Source of the DNA: an uncultured Gammaproteobacteria bacterium
GTDB taxonomy: Bacteria; Pseudomonadota; Gammaproteobacteria; Nitrosococcales; Methylophagaceae
Direction of reading: 5' to 3'
DNA length: 43,774 nt
Assembly (NCBI GenBank): GCA_913058195.1
Contig: CAJXPP010000001.1
Coordinates: forward strand, 1 to 43,774
Position numbers and translations under genes: made by a program. This document shows positions 1 to 8,969 of this stretch, in pieces. Under the pieces are notes generated by a model. It was given only the letters and a program-made list of their open reading frames with translations. It was not told where the DNA came from and did not search any database. Each line of letters opens with the position of its first letter. Position 1 is the first letter of the stretch.

Positions 1-45
1 ACACAGAGTAGATCGTCGGCAGCGTCAGATGTGTATAAGAGACAG
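1..45. other. Nextera adapter and i5 index (not genomic)
   Basis: Bases 13-45 match the 33-nt Illumina Nextera read-1 transposase adapter; 27-45 are the 19-bp Tn5 mosaic end (AGATGTGTATAAGAGACAG). Bases 1-4 (ACAC) match the end of the P5 primer, and 5-12 (AGAGTAGA) match the Nextera i5 index S504. Genomic sequence therefore starts at 46. This is library sequence left in the assembly and should be trimmed. Confidence 0.98.
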
Positions 46-346
46 GGATATTGATAGGCGATGGTTTTAACACTACTTGGAACTGATAATAATGCTGTAA
101 ACGGTTTGGGTTTTCACCATAACGACCATCAGTTGGGCGGCGTGAAGGTTGCACATAAGCAGCACTCCACGGCTCAGGGCCAATCGCGCGTAAGAAAGTT
201 GCAGGATGAAATGTGCCCGCACCTACCTCCATGTCATATGGCTGGAGCAAGACACAGCCTTGCTCTGCCCAATATTGTTGGAGCCTTAAAATCAATTCTT
301 GAAAGGTTTTTGGCGTATCCGCTACTGCTACTGATGTTGTAGTCAT
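46..346 (-). CDS. glyQ: glycyl-tRNA synthetase alpha subunit, 5' part only
   Basis: Class II aminoacyl-tRNA synthetase alpha subunit; with GlyS it forms the tetramer that charges tRNA-Gly in the cytoplasm. Reading the minus strand from the ATG at 346-344 gives 100 uninterrupted residues to the adapter junction. They include QPYDMEVGAGTFHPATFLRA and PSRRPTDGRYGENPNRLQ, strongly conserved GlyQ segments. Full GlyQ is about 300 residues, so roughly two thirds of the gene, and probably glyS after it, lie beyond the contig. The gene diverges from gshB across about 156 bp. A TATAAT sits on the minus strand at 383-388, but no good -35 is visible. The plus-strand ORF over the same bases is an antisense shadow. 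Confidence 0.95.
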
Positions 347-502
347 TCGTAAATATTCACAATCTATAATCAAAACTACCTGATTATAGCGAATATCCAG
401 CTATTCTTATAGCTATAGAATGATAATCACACAGAAACAGTTCTCACTAGTCAGATTTCAGGTAAAATCAATAATCAAACAACTTAGTATTGAGTAGCTA
501 AC

Positions 503-1450
503 ATGAGTCGACATATCGGCATAGTGATGGATCCTATTTCTGCCATCAATATCAAAAAAGACAGTAGTTTTGCAATGCTGCTCGCCGCCCAAGAAAAGGG
601 CTGGACGCTCTACTATATGGAACAACAAGATTTGTTCTTACATCAAGGTATTGTGTCAGCTGAGATGAAACGTTTCACAGTGCAAGAGAACCCTGATAAT
701 TGGTATCAGTTAGAAGAAGCTGAAACGCGTCCATTGAGTGATCTTGATGTTATTTTAATGCGTAAAGACCCGCCGTTTGATATGGAGTATATCTACAGTA
801 CCTATCTACTAGAACAAGCTCAGCAAGCTGGTGTTTTAATTGTGAATAATCCACAAAGCTTGCGTGATGCCAATGAAAAATTATTCACCGCTTGGTTTCC
901 ACAATGCTGCCCTGAAACGCTGGTTACTCGTAAAGCTCAACTTATCCGCGATTTTCACAGTCAACACGCCGATATTATTCTCAAGCCACTTGACGGCATG
1001 GGTGGCGCATCTATCTTCCGTATCAGACAAAATGATCCCAACTTTAGTGTCATCATTGAAACCTTAACCAATCATGGTAAAACATCGATCATGGCGCAAA
1101 AATTTATCCCCGAAATTACTGAGGGAGATAAACGAATTTTGATGATCAATGGCGAACCAGTACCTTATGCTTTGGCTAGAATTCCTGCTGAAGGAGAAAC
1201 ACGGGGTAATCTAGCTGCCGGTGGACGAGCTGAAGGGCGTCCTTTATCTGATAACGATAAATGGATTTGTCAGCAAGTTGGGCCTAAATTACGCGAAAAA
1301 GGGCTGTTGTTCGTCGGTTTAGATGTAATTGGTAACTATCTAACCGAGATTAACGTGACAAGCCCAACCTGTATTCGCGAGCTGGATTCACAGTTTAACT
1401 TATCTATTGCAAGCGATCTTATGGACTGTATCGAGCAGCAGTTATCATGA
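503..1450 (+). CDS. gshB: glutathione synthetase
   Basis: ATP-grasp ligase that joins gamma-glutamylcysteine and glycine to make glutathione in the cytosol. At 315 residues it matches the E. coli enzyme (316) nearly end to end. Landmarks are the N-terminal GIVMDPI (6-12), MRKDPPFD (86-93), the ATP-grasp loop KPLDGMGGAS (161-170), GNLAAGGR (235-242) and NVTSPTC (284-290). It overlaps apbE by 4 nt (ATGA), which suggests translational coupling. A weak promoter candidate is TTCTCA at 441-446, a 16-nt spacer and TAAAAT at 463-468. The gshB-tonB order is common in gammaproteobacteria. Confidence 0.98.
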   Translation: MSRHIGIVMDPISAINIKKDSSFAMLLAAQEKGWTLYYMEQQDLFLHQGIVSAEMKRFTVQENPDNWYQLEEAETRPLSDLDVILMRKDPPFDMEYIYSTYLLEQAQQAGVLIVNNPQSLRDANEKLFTAWFPQCCPETLVTRKAQLIRDFHSQHADIILKPLDGMGGASIFRIRQNDPNFSVIIETLTNHGKTSIMAQKFIPEITEGDKRILMINGEPVPYALARIPAEGETRGNLAAGGRAEGRPLSDNDKWICQQVGPKLREKGLLFVGLDVIGNYLTEINVTSPTCIRELDSQFNLSIASDLMDCIEQQLS

Positions 1451-2475
1451 AATTAACAGCACTTTTGTTCATTTGTCTTACCTTTTTATCTGGCTGTGAA
1501 AGTGAGCCTCAAACACGGCAAGCAAAGTTCTTTGCCTTTGGCACTGAAATCGATGTCAGCTTATATGATGTCGATACAGAAAATGCCAACAACACCATTG
1601 ATGCTTTAGAACAGGCTTTCTCCAATGTAAATCATGACTGGCATGCATGGCAACCAAGTACATTGACCAATATTAATCAAGCCATCAGTGAAGGGCTTCC
1701 AATTGCTATAAAACCTGATGCTGCTGAACTGATTATTCTTGCTAAAACACTTGCTAATGATAGCCAGAACTTATTCAATCCTGCTGCTGGTAAATTATTT
1801 GAACTATGGGGTTTTCATCAAGATAATTGGTTTGAATCCCACCCTCCACCAGCACAAACAGAAATAGATCATTGGCTATCAAACACTCCAACAATGAATG
1901 ATATTCATATAGAGAATGGTGAGTTAACAAGTACAAACACTGAAGTAAAATTAGGCTTTGGTGGATTTGCAAAAGGATTTGCTGTCGATGCAGCTATTAA
2001 AGCCTTAGGCCAACAGGGTATTACTAATGCAATTGTTAACATTGGCGGCGACCTACGTGCCATTGGTTCTCATGGTAAACGTCCATGGATAATAGGCATT
2101 CGCCATCCTCGTCACCAAGGGATTATTGCCTCTATTGCTCTAAAAGGTGATGAAAGTGTGTTTACCTCAGGAGATTACGAGCGTTTTTTCCAATATGAAG
2201 GTAAACGCTATCCGCATATCATTGATCCTCGAACTGCATATCCTGCTGACCAAGCAACGTCTGTAACAGTCCTACATACTAAGGCTTCTGTTGCTGATGC
2301 TGCAGCAACAGCTCTATTTGTAGCAGGTAATGAATGGCCTACAATTGCAAAATCAATGGGTATTACTCATGTTATGCTTGTCAGACCTGATGGTGACATT
2401 GAAATGAGCCCACAAATGGAAAAACGGATCCGTTTAACTAATAATATTAAACCAGCAATTATAAGAGAACTATAG
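1447..2475 (+). CDS. apbE: FAD:protein FMN transferase, lipoprotein
   Basis: ApbE-family enzymes use FAD to attach FMN covalently to Thr/Ser of exported flavoproteins such as the Nqr and Rnf subunits. The protein has 342 residues. It starts with a lipoprotein signal peptide whose lipobox is LSGC with lipidated Cys17, so it should be membrane-anchored on the periplasmic side. Family motifs are GFGGFAKGFAVD (170-181), GGDLRAIG (200-207) and HIIDPRTAYP (257-266). The last is usually DPRTG, so one conserved Gly is Ala here. The start overlaps gshB by 4 nt. No target flavoprotein gene is adjacent; the likely targets are encoded elsewhere. Confidence 0.93.
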   Translation: MKLTALLFICLTFLSGCESEPQTRQAKFFAFGTEIDVSLYDVDTENANNTIDALEQAFSNVNHDWHAWQPSTLTNINQAISEGLPIAIKPDAAELIILAKTLANDSQNLFNPAAGKLFELWGFHQDNWFESHPPPAQTEIDHWLSNTPTMNDIHIENGELTSTNTEVKLGFGGFAKGFAVDAAIKALGQQGITNAIVNIGGDLRAIGSHGKRPWIIGIRHPRHQGIIASIALKGDESVFTSGDYERFFQYEGKRYPHIIDPRTAYPADQATSVTVLHTKASVADAAATALFVAGNEWPTIAKSMGITHVMLVRPDGDIEMSPQMEKRIRLTNNIKPAIIREL

Positions 2476-2483
2476 ATTTAACT

Positions 2484-3473
2484 ATGGGTAAGATAACAGC
2501 CACTGATCGGCTCATTTTCACACTGTTATTTTCAGTTATTATCCACTTGGTTATAGTCTTGGGTGTCAGTTTTAATACTGCCTCACCGTTAACTAATGCA
2601 CCTCAAATGAGTCTTGATATCACCCTTGTTAAGCAACAAACTCAAGAAGCACCTGATAAAGCTGATTACCTTGCTCAAGCGGATAATGATGGAGGAGGCG
2701 AGATAGAGAAAAAAACACCTGAGCCTAGTCCAGAATTATCTCAACCTTCAAATGAACCCGCGTCTTCATCAAGTTCAGTATCAACGGTTTCACCCATACA
2801 AAACACACCCAAGCTTGAACCAATTAGCATACCTAAGAATGCAGCTACCCCAGCAGTTTCAGAAAAAAAATCCACCCCCAAAAAAGTAGTTAAACAACAA
2901 ACTAGTCCGAGTAAGACTCTTGTGCAACAAAAAGCTGAACGTATCGTCCATCAAGCATTAGAACTGGCAGATAAACGTCAAGAGAAGGCTGAAATAGCGC
3001 CAGCTGAAAAACCAAGGATCACTGCTAGAAAATTGATTTTGCCATCTCAAGGTGAGATTTCACAACTAGAAGAACAGTTTGATGCCATTGCAATGGCACT
3101 CAGTAAAAAACCTAAAAAGAGAACCCTGTCTGCATCAACAAAAGAATATGCCGCAGCCGCGTATATGAGAGGCTGGGAAATGAAGGTTGAGCGGATCGGC
3201 AACTTTAATTATCCTCAAGAAGCCAAACGTAAGGGCATCAATGGTAGCTTGATGCTAACTGTGGACATAAACCCTGATGGTAGTGTGCCGCCAGATGGTA
3301 TTGTAATTTCCCGTTCATCTGGTCATAAAATACTGGATGATGCCGCCGTTAGAATTGTTCGCCTTGGCGCTCCTTATTCAGCCATTCCTGACAACGTTTT
3401 AAAAGATAGTGATATGCTAACTATTATCCGTACATGGAAGTTTGAGACTAATCGCGGCCTATCTGCTCGCTAG
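2484..3473 (+). CDS. tonB: TonB-family energy transducer
   Basis: Periplasm-spanning protein that passes proton-motive energy from ExbB/ExbD to outer-membrane receptors. Its 329 residues contain one N-terminal membrane segment (about 10-30), a long low-complexity region rich in Pro, Ser, Lys and Glu (about 55-180) that can span the periplasm, a short helical stretch (190-215), and a C-terminal TonB domain (about 228-325) with the typical W..KVERIGNFNYP opening. It starts 8 nt after apbE and looks co-transcribed with gshB-apbE. Its 3' end overlaps the opposing CYTH gene by 15 bp. This gshB-linked type is usually annotated as an energy transducer TonB; the partner receptor cannot be told from the window. 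Confidence 0.92.
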   Translation: MGKITATDRLIFTLLFSVIIHLVIVLGVSFNTASPLTNAPQMSLDITLVKQQTQEAPDKADYLAQADNDGGGEIEKKTPEPSPELSQPSNEPASSSSSVSTVSPIQNTPKLEPISIPKNAATPAVSEKKSTPKKVVKQQTSPSKTLVQQKAERIVHQALELADKRQEKAEIAPAEKPRITARKLILPSQGEISQLEEQFDAIAMALSKKPKKRTLSASTKEYAAAAYMRGWEMKVERIGNFNYPQEAKRKGINGSLMLTVDINPDGSVPPDGIVISRSSGHKILDDAAVRIVRLGAPYSAIPDNVLKDSDMLTIIRTWKFETNRGLSAR

Positions 3474-4073
3474 TTCATAACCCATCTGTGCTTTACTACA
3501 ATCACTCGGCGTCACATCTAACTGAACTTGCAACTTACTCGCAATAAGCATCAATGCATCAACATTGCCTGACTTTAATTCTAATTCCAATTCATGGATT
3601 GAGCTTGTTTTATCTCCAGCTATAACCTTTCCATAATCATATGCCAGCTCCACCAGCGAGTTATCTGCTAACTTCAGCTGTAAGGTATCGCGCATAAAAT
3701 CAGTAGTAAATAGTGGCACTAACTGTGACCAAAGGTTCGGTTCATCAATCATAGTTAATAAGGGCGTTTGCCTGAGTGTACTTAAATCCCATTCAGGCCC
3801 ATCAAGTGGGAACTCCCACTCTTCTCGCTGGTGTAAACCATCCTTTACTACACCAGCTGTTTTCACTGTCTGCCACCACGTATCGTTATACTGTCGCATA
3901 CGTAAACCTACTTTTTGCCCACTTAAATACTTATCCGCAGTATCAAAATAAGTACTGACTAAATGGTGTGTTTCTAATTCTCCAATAGTCATCGGTGCTA
4001 AGAAACTCAATGTTCTCAGATCAATTTTTTGGGTATTATTTACGACTAGTTTTACTTCCTGCTCTAGACTCAT
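3459..4073 (-). CDS. CYTH domain protein, probable inorganic triphosphatase
   Basis: The CYTH fold is a beta-tunnel that binds triphosphate and divalent metal; E. coli YgiF with this domain hydrolyses inorganic tripolyphosphate. The 204-residue protein shows the signature ExExK at the N-terminus (E4, E6, K8), then YFDT, LRMR, WQTVKT and the acidic strand ELELELKSG near the C-terminus, ending with SKAQMGYEL, a YgiF-like closing segment. The CHAD domain found in YgiF is absent, so this is a stand-alone CYTH protein. Its ATG overlaps the uvrA stop by 4 nt (ATGA), so it is probably translated from the uvrA message. The substrate is inferred only. Confidence 0.88.
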   Translation of the reverse strand: MSLEQEVKLVVNNTQKIDLRTLSFLAPMTIGELETHHLVSTYFDTADKYLSGQKVGLRMRQYNDTWWQTVKTAGVVKDGLHQREEWEFPLDGPEWDLSTLRQTPLLTMIDEPNLWSQLVPLFTTDFMRDTLQLKLADNSLVELAYDYGKVIAGDKTSSIHELELELKSGNVDALMLIASKLQVQLDVTPSDCSKAQMGYELASR

Positions 4074-6892
4074 TTTTTTAACAATCCTGCTAAATAGTGT
4101 CCTGTATGAGAGGCTTTATTCCTAGCGACTTCCTCTGGCGTACCGATCGCTACAACCATACCACCACCAGAACCACCTTCTGGCCCCATATCAATAACCC
4201 AGTCAGCAGTCTTAATCACATCTAAATTATGCTCAATGACCACAATGGTATTGCCACGATCACGTAAGCGTTGTAATACTTTCATTAGCTGTTCTATATC
4301 AAAGAAATGTAAACCTGTAGTCGGTTCATCAAGCACATATAGAGTCTTACCTGTATCGCGCTTGGATAATTCTTTTGCTAATTTGATACGTTGCGCCTCA
4401 CCACCCGACAGAGTAGTCGCATTCTGACCCAACTTAATATAAGTCAGACCCACGTCCATCAGTGTTTCGACTTTTTTAGCAACAGTAGGAATATTTTTGA
4501 AAAATTCAGTCGCTTCTTCAATTGTCATATCCAGAACATCGGTAATCGTCTTACCTTTATAGCGAATATCTAAGGTTTCACGGTTATAACGCTTACCTCT
4601 ACACACATCACACGGTACATAAATATCAGGTAAAAAATGCATTTCAACTTTGATTAAGCCATCACCTTGGCATGCTTCACAACGGCCACCTTTCACATTA
4701 AAACTAAACCGTCCAGGACCGTAACCACGTGATCGCGCTTCAGGTGTACCTGCAAATAATTCACGCACAGGCGTAAAAATCCCTGTGTATGTGGCAGGAT
4801 TGGAGCGCGGCGTACGCCCAATGGGACTTTGATTGATAGCCACCACTTTATCGAGCTGCTCTAAGCCCATAATTTCACTATGTGGCGCAGGTTCATCTGA
4901 GGCTTTATTCAATGTTTTCGAGGTCATTTTCAATAAGGTGTCATTGATTAAGGTAGATTTACCTGATCCCGAAACACCTGTCACGCAGGTCATTAGACCG
5001 ATGGGAATATCGATATCGACATTTTTTAAGTTATGCCCACAAGCTCCACGTACACTAATCATTCGTCCGGTATGAAAAGGAATTCGTTCAGTTGGTATTT
5101 CAATCTTACGCTTACCTGATAAATACTTACCAGTAAGTGACCGCTCACTCTTCATTATTTCCTCAGGTGTACCTTGCGCTACAATTTCACCGCCATGAAC
5201 ACCAGCCCCAGGACCAATATCTAAAACATAATCAGCACTGCGAATAGCATCTTCATCATGCTCAACTACAATGACAGTGTTGCCAAGATCACGTAATTTA
5301 GTCAGTGTGCCTAAAAGGCGGTCATTATCACGTTGATGTAGGCCAATTGAAGGTTCATCAAGAATATACATCACACCCACTAGCCCAGCACCAATCTGGC
5401 TCGCCAATCTAATTCGCTGTGCTTCACCGCCCGACAAGGTATCAGCACTACGTGACAAACTTAAATAATCTAGACCAACATTAACTAAAAAGCTGAGCCG
5501 CTCAGAAATTTCTAACACAATTTTACTGGCAATTTCACCACGATTGCCTGGCAAAGAAAGTTGTTCAAAGAACCGTTTGGCTTCACCAATAGGTAAGTCA
5601 CTCACTTCAGGCAACGAAGTCGTGCCAATAAAAACATGACGCGATGCCTCATTTAACCTTGCCCCAGAGCAATCAGGACAAGAGCGAACAGTATGATATT
5701 TAGCTAGGTCATCGCGCACGCTATTAGATTCTGTTTCATGATAACGACGTTGCATATTCGGTATAACGCCTTCAAAAGTATGACTACGTGTCACGGCTTT
5801 ACCTCGGTCACTGATATAACTAAAATCAATGGAGGTTCGGCCACTACCGTATAGCACTACTTTTCTTACAGCGTCTGATAGCTCTTCAAATGGCATATCA
5901 AGGTCAAATTGATAATGCTTCGCCAATGAGATTAATAATTGATGATAATAGGCATTGCGACGATCCCAACCTCTCACCGCACCTGCGTTTAAACTTAATT
6001 CTGGATGAGTCACTACCCGAGCAGGATCTACAAATTGTTTAACGCCCAAACCATCACAGGTTCCGCAGGCACCAGCAGGGTTATTGAATGAGAACATGCG
6101 AGGCTCCAACTCTGCAATTGAATAAGCGCATGTTGGACATGAGAATAATGATGAAAATAAGGTCTCATTACCCTCTTCATCCATTGATGCAACCAAAGCT
6201 ACGCCTTCTGTCATCCGCAGTGCTGTTTCGAATGACTCTGCTAAACGTTGTTGTAGATCTTCGCGTACTTTGAAGCGATCAACCACTGCCTCAATAGTAT
6301 GCTTTTTACGCAGTTCTAATTCAGGCGGATTATCTAACTCGATCACTTTGCCATTAACACGCGCACGAACAAAGCCTTGAGCACGCAAGTTTTCTAAAAT
6401 ATCTTTATGTTCACCTTTACGATCTTGTACTACAGGTGCCAGCAACATCATTCGGTCGCCTTTTGGCATTGCCAAAACAGTATCAACCATCTGGCTCACT
6501 GTTTGTGCCGCTAAAGGTAAATCATGTTCAGGACATCGAGGCTCGCCCGCTCGCGCAAATAATAGCCGCAAATAATCATAAATCTCAGTAATCGTACCGA
6601 CAGTTGAGCGTGGATTATGTGATGTTGATTTTTGCTCGATTGAAATAGCAGGCGACAATCCTTCGATATGATCGACGTCTGGCTTTTCCATCATCGATAG
6701 AAATTGGCGCGCATAGGCCGATAAGGACTCCACATAGCGGCGTTGTCCCTCAGCATAAAGCGTATCAAATGCTAATGAAGACTTCCCTGATCCAGATAGG
6801 CCTGTAATTACTATCAGTGAGTCACGAGGCAAGTCAACGTCAATATTTTTTAAGTTATGAGTGCGCGCACCGCGAATACTTATGCTTTTCAT
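4070..6892 (-). CDS. uvrA: excinuclease ABC subunit A
   Basis: DNA-damage recognition ATPase of nucleotide excision repair, working with UvrB and UvrC. I chose the ATG at 6892 (MKSISIRGARTHNLKN), which gives 940 residues, the normal family length, and puts the first Walker A (GLSGSGKSS) at residue 31. The reading frame stays open for 26 more codons upstream, but that would run into the divergent MFS gene. A GGAAG lies just before the chosen start. The protein contains two ABC modules with LSGGEAQR signatures and zinc-binding Cys pairs (CPTC, CGTC, CEAC, CDVC). I see no canonical LexA box in the 51-bp divergent spacer. Confidence 0.98.
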   Translation of the reverse strand: MKSISIRGARTHNLKNIDVDLPRDSLIVITGLSGSGKSSLAFDTLYAEGQRRYVESLSAYARQFLSMMEKPDVDHIEGLSPAISIEQKSTSHNPRSTVGTITEIYDYLRLLFARAGEPRCPEHDLPLAAQTVSQMVDTVLAMPKGDRMMLLAPVVQDRKGEHKDILENLRAQGFVRARVNGKVIELDNPPELELRKKHTIEAVVDRFKVREDLQQRLAESFETALRMTEGVALVASMDEEGNETLFSSLFSCPTCAYSIAELEPRMFSFNNPAGACGTCDGLGVKQFVDPARVVTHPELSLNAGAVRGWDRRNAYYHQLLISLAKHYQFDLDMPFEELSDAVRKVVLYGSGRTSIDFSYISDRGKAVTRSHTFEGVIPNMQRRYHETESNSVRDDLAKYHTVRSCPDCSGARLNEASRHVFIGTTSLPEVSDLPIGEAKRFFEQLSLPGNRGEIASKIVLEISERLSFLVNVGLDYLSLSRSADTLSGGEAQRIRLASQIGAGLVGVMYILDEPSIGLHQRDNDRLLGTLTKLRDLGNTVIVVEHDEDAIRSADYVLDIGPGAGVHGGEIVAQGTPEEIMKSERSLTGKYLSGKRKIEIPTERIPFHTGRMISVRGACGHNLKNVDIDIPIGLMTCVTGVSGSGKSTLINDTLLKMTSKTLNKASDEPAPHSEIMGLEQLDKVVAINQSPIGRTPRSNPATYTGIFTPVRELFAGTPEARSRGYGPGRFSFNVKGGRCEACQGDGLIKVEMHFLPDIYVPCDVCRGKRYNRETLDIRYKGKTITDVLDMTIEEATEFFKNIPTVAKKVETLMDVGLTYIKLGQNATTLSGGEAQRIKLAKELSKRDTGKTLYVLDEPTTGLHFFDIEQLMKVLQRLRDRGNTIVVIEHNLDVIKTADWVIDMGPEGGSGGGMVVAIGTPEEVARNKASHTGHYLAGLLKK

Positions 6893-6943
6893 CACGCTTC
6901 CGTATAAAATGATCCAACAGATAAATATACTACTCAGCTGGTT

Positions 6944-8320
6944 ATGACGCAAAAACAAACTACACCTCAATCTATGACGGCTCTAGAAAAACGCAGTATT
7001 TCGGGCCTGTCCAGCATCTTCGCTTTACGAATGCTTGGCCTATTTATGATCTTGCCAGTGTTTTCGCTTGCCGCCAATCAATATGAAGGTGCAACGCCAA
7101 TATTAATTGGTCTAGCCATTGGTGCATATGGTTTAACTCAAGCCTTATTACAGATCCCTTTTGGCATGTTATCCGATCGTATAGGTCGCAAACGAGTGAT
7201 TACCATCGGCTTATTATTGTTTGCAGCTGGCAGTGTGGTGGCCGCCTCAGCCGATTCTATTTATATGGTTATTGCTGGGCGTTTGTTACAAGGTAGTGGT
7301 GCAATTGCGGCAGCAATTATGGCATTGACAGCTGATCTCACTCGCGATGAACATCGTACCAAGGCTATGGCAAGTATCGGCATTAGCATTGGCTTATCAT
7401 TTTCTATTGCGCTAGCAAGTGGTGCAGCCTTAGAACACTGGATTGGTTTATCTGGCATATTCTGGGCAACGGCAGTCTTATCATTGGTAGGTATCGCTGT
7501 TTTACACCTTTGGGTACCGACACCCGTACGAATTAGTAGTCACCGTGATTTAAAGCCTATTCCACAACAATTTATGACTGTATTTCGTAATGCCGATATT
7601 ATGCGTATGGTCGTTAGTATTATGCTATTACATAGTCTGCTGACTATCAGTTTTATTGCCCTCCCAATTGCCTTATATGAACATGCTGGTTTAGCAAAAG
7701 ATCAGCAAGCACTTGCTTACCTTCCTATTTTAATTCTCGCCTTCATCAGCATGGTGCCTTTCATCATCATTGCAGAAAAATATCGTAAGATGAAACCTGT
7801 CTTTATCGGCGCTATTATTGCGCTTGGCATTGCCGAACTTGGCTGGAGTCAATTAAGCAGCTCACTCGCAGGCATGTTATTTTGTTTATGGTTATTTTTT
7901 ACAGCGTTTAATATATTGGAAGCTAGTCTGCCATCATTAATGTCAAAATTAAGCCCGCTTGCCAATAAAGGCACTGCAATGGGCGTATATTCTAGCGCCC
8001 AATTTATAGGCGCCTTTATTGGTGGCGCTTCAGGTGGCCTGATCTATAGCAAACTAGGGCTTTCTGGCGTATTTATAGCTGGCACCGTTATCACCGTAAT
8101 CTGGCTTATAGTAATATTGCCTATGCGCCCACCCAAACATTTATCAACTCGTATTATTCACCTTGATTCCATCTCTAAACAAAATACTGCTGAAATAGCT
8201 AATAAACTCAACAGTATTAACGGTGTAGTTGAAACCGTTATCGTCGTTGAAGAGCACGTCGCCTATGTTAAATTCTCACCCGACGAGATCGATAGTGACG
8301 CCTTAGATGCATTTCAGTAG
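6944..8320 (+). CDS. yajR: MFS transporter with C-terminal YAM-like domain (YajR type)
   Basis: Twelve-helix inner-membrane major facilitator of the YajR group; the transported substrate is not established. At 458 residues it follows E. coli YajR closely. Matching segments are SIFALRMLGLFMILPVF near the N-terminus, the MFS motif A segment GMLSDRIGRKR, RLLQGSGAIAAAIMALTADL, and LPSLMSKLSPLANKGTAMGV. After the last helix comes a soluble tail of about 55 residues (IANKLNSINGVVETVIVVEE), corresponding to the small ferredoxin-like YAM domain of YajR. An alternative ATG lies at 6974; neither start has a clear ribosome-binding site. It diverges from uvrA and precedes ssb by 41 nt, a conserved gammaproteobacterial layout. 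Confidence 0.9.
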   Translation: MTQKQTTPQSMTALEKRSISGLSSIFALRMLGLFMILPVFSLAANQYEGATPILIGLAIGAYGLTQALLQIPFGMLSDRIGRKRVITIGLLLFAAGSVVAASADSIYMVIAGRLLQGSGAIAAAIMALTADLTRDEHRTKAMASIGISIGLSFSIALASGAALEHWIGLSGIFWATAVLSLVGIAVLHLWVPTPVRISSHRDLKPIPQQFMTVFRNADIMRMVVSIMLLHSLLTISFIALPIALYEHAGLAKDQQALAYLPILILAFISMVPFIIIAEKYRKMKPVFIGAIIALGIAELGWSQLSSSLAGMLFCLWLFFTAFNILEASLPSLMSKLSPLANKGTAMGVYSSAQFIGAFIGGASGGLIYSKLGLSGVFIAGTVITVIWLIVILPMRPPKHLSTRIIHLDSISKQNTAEIANKLNSINGVVETVIVVEEHVAYVKFSPDEIDSDALDAFQ

Positions 8321-8361
8321 AATGTCAGGGTAATACTAAATTTACGCTTAAGGAGCACACC

Positions 8362-8856
8362 ATGTCAGTAAACAAAGTTATTCTTGTAGGACGATTAGGC
8401 GCAGAGCCAGAAAGTCGTGCATTTCCGAATGGTGGCTCAATTTGCAACCTACGTCTTGCTACATCTGAAAGCTGGAAAGACAAGCAAACAGGCGAACGTA
8501 AAGAGCGCACAGAATGGCACCGAGTAACACTCAATAATCGTTTAGGTGAAATTGCTCAGCAATATTTGCACAAGGGTTCGCAAGTATATATTGAAGGTCG
8601 TATTCAAACGCGTAAATGGCAAGACCAAAGCGGTCAAGATCGCTATTCAACTGAAATTGTTGGCAATGAAATGACAATGCTTGATAGCAAAGGCGCTGGC
8701 GGTGGAGCACCTCAAGGTGGCGGTTACCAACAAAGCACTCCTGCAGCATCTCAACCACGTAACGCAGCGCCACAACCAGCCTCGCCTTCAGCAGGCCCAG
8801 ATTACGGTGCCCCTCAAGGTGGTGCGGATTATTTAGATGATGACATTCCTTTTTAG
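8362..8856 (+). CDS. ssb: single-stranded DNA-binding protein
   Basis: Tetrameric OB-fold protein that coats single-stranded DNA in replication, repair and recombination. It has 164 residues. The N-terminal OB domain (about 1-110) contains NKVILVGRLGAEPE and TEWHRVTLNNRLGEIAQQYL. A Gly/Gln/Pro-rich linker follows, and the acidic tip DDDIPF (159-164) recruits partner proteins. A strong AAGGAG lies 8 nt before the ATG. It follows the YajR-like gene by 41 nt and is followed by a terminator at 8891-8917. No LexA box is evident upstream, although uvrA and ssb are often SOS-linked. Confidence 0.98.
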   Translation: MSVNKVILVGRLGAEPESRAFPNGGSICNLRLATSESWKDKQTGERKERTEWHRVTLNNRLGEIAQQYLHKGSQVYIEGRIQTRKWQDQSGQDRYSTEIVGNEMTMLDSKGAGGGAPQGGGYQQSTPAASQPRNAAPQPASPSAGPDYGAPQGGADYLDDDIPF

Positions 8857-8890
8857 AGGACATGATTCCATAACAATCTAAACCTACACT

Positions 8891-8917
8891 AAGGCTCATA
8901 TTTTATGAGCCTTTTTT
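8891..8917 (+). terminator. rho-independent terminator after ssb
   Basis: A 10-bp stem (AAGGCTCATA / TATGAGCCTT) with a 3-nt loop runs directly into a T tract. It lies 34 nt after the ssb stop and separates ssb from ppnN. Confidence 0.92.
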
Positions 8918-8969
8918 ACATCTGTTTGCCAGCTTCACAGTCAGTGCTTTAAACCGCACCGGAGATCAA

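Noticed and set aside
61..342. Plus-strand ORF of 93 codons at the left end
   Set aside because: It is antisense to a clear glyQ reading frame and its translation resembles no protein family.
6893..6943. LexA (SOS) box between uvrA and the MFS gene, and before ssb
   Set aside because: No CTG-N10-CAG with suitable internal sequence is visible in either spacer.
6893..6970. Longer UvrA N-terminus (26 extra residues)
   Set aside because: The extension is not UvrA-like, would overlap the divergent MFS start, and the shorter form has the standard length of 940 and a GGAAG upstream.
8700..8840. Short repeats in the ssb 3' half (GGTGG/CAAGGTGG units)
   Set aside because: They encode the ordinary Gly/Gln-rich linker of SSB and are not a separate repeat element.
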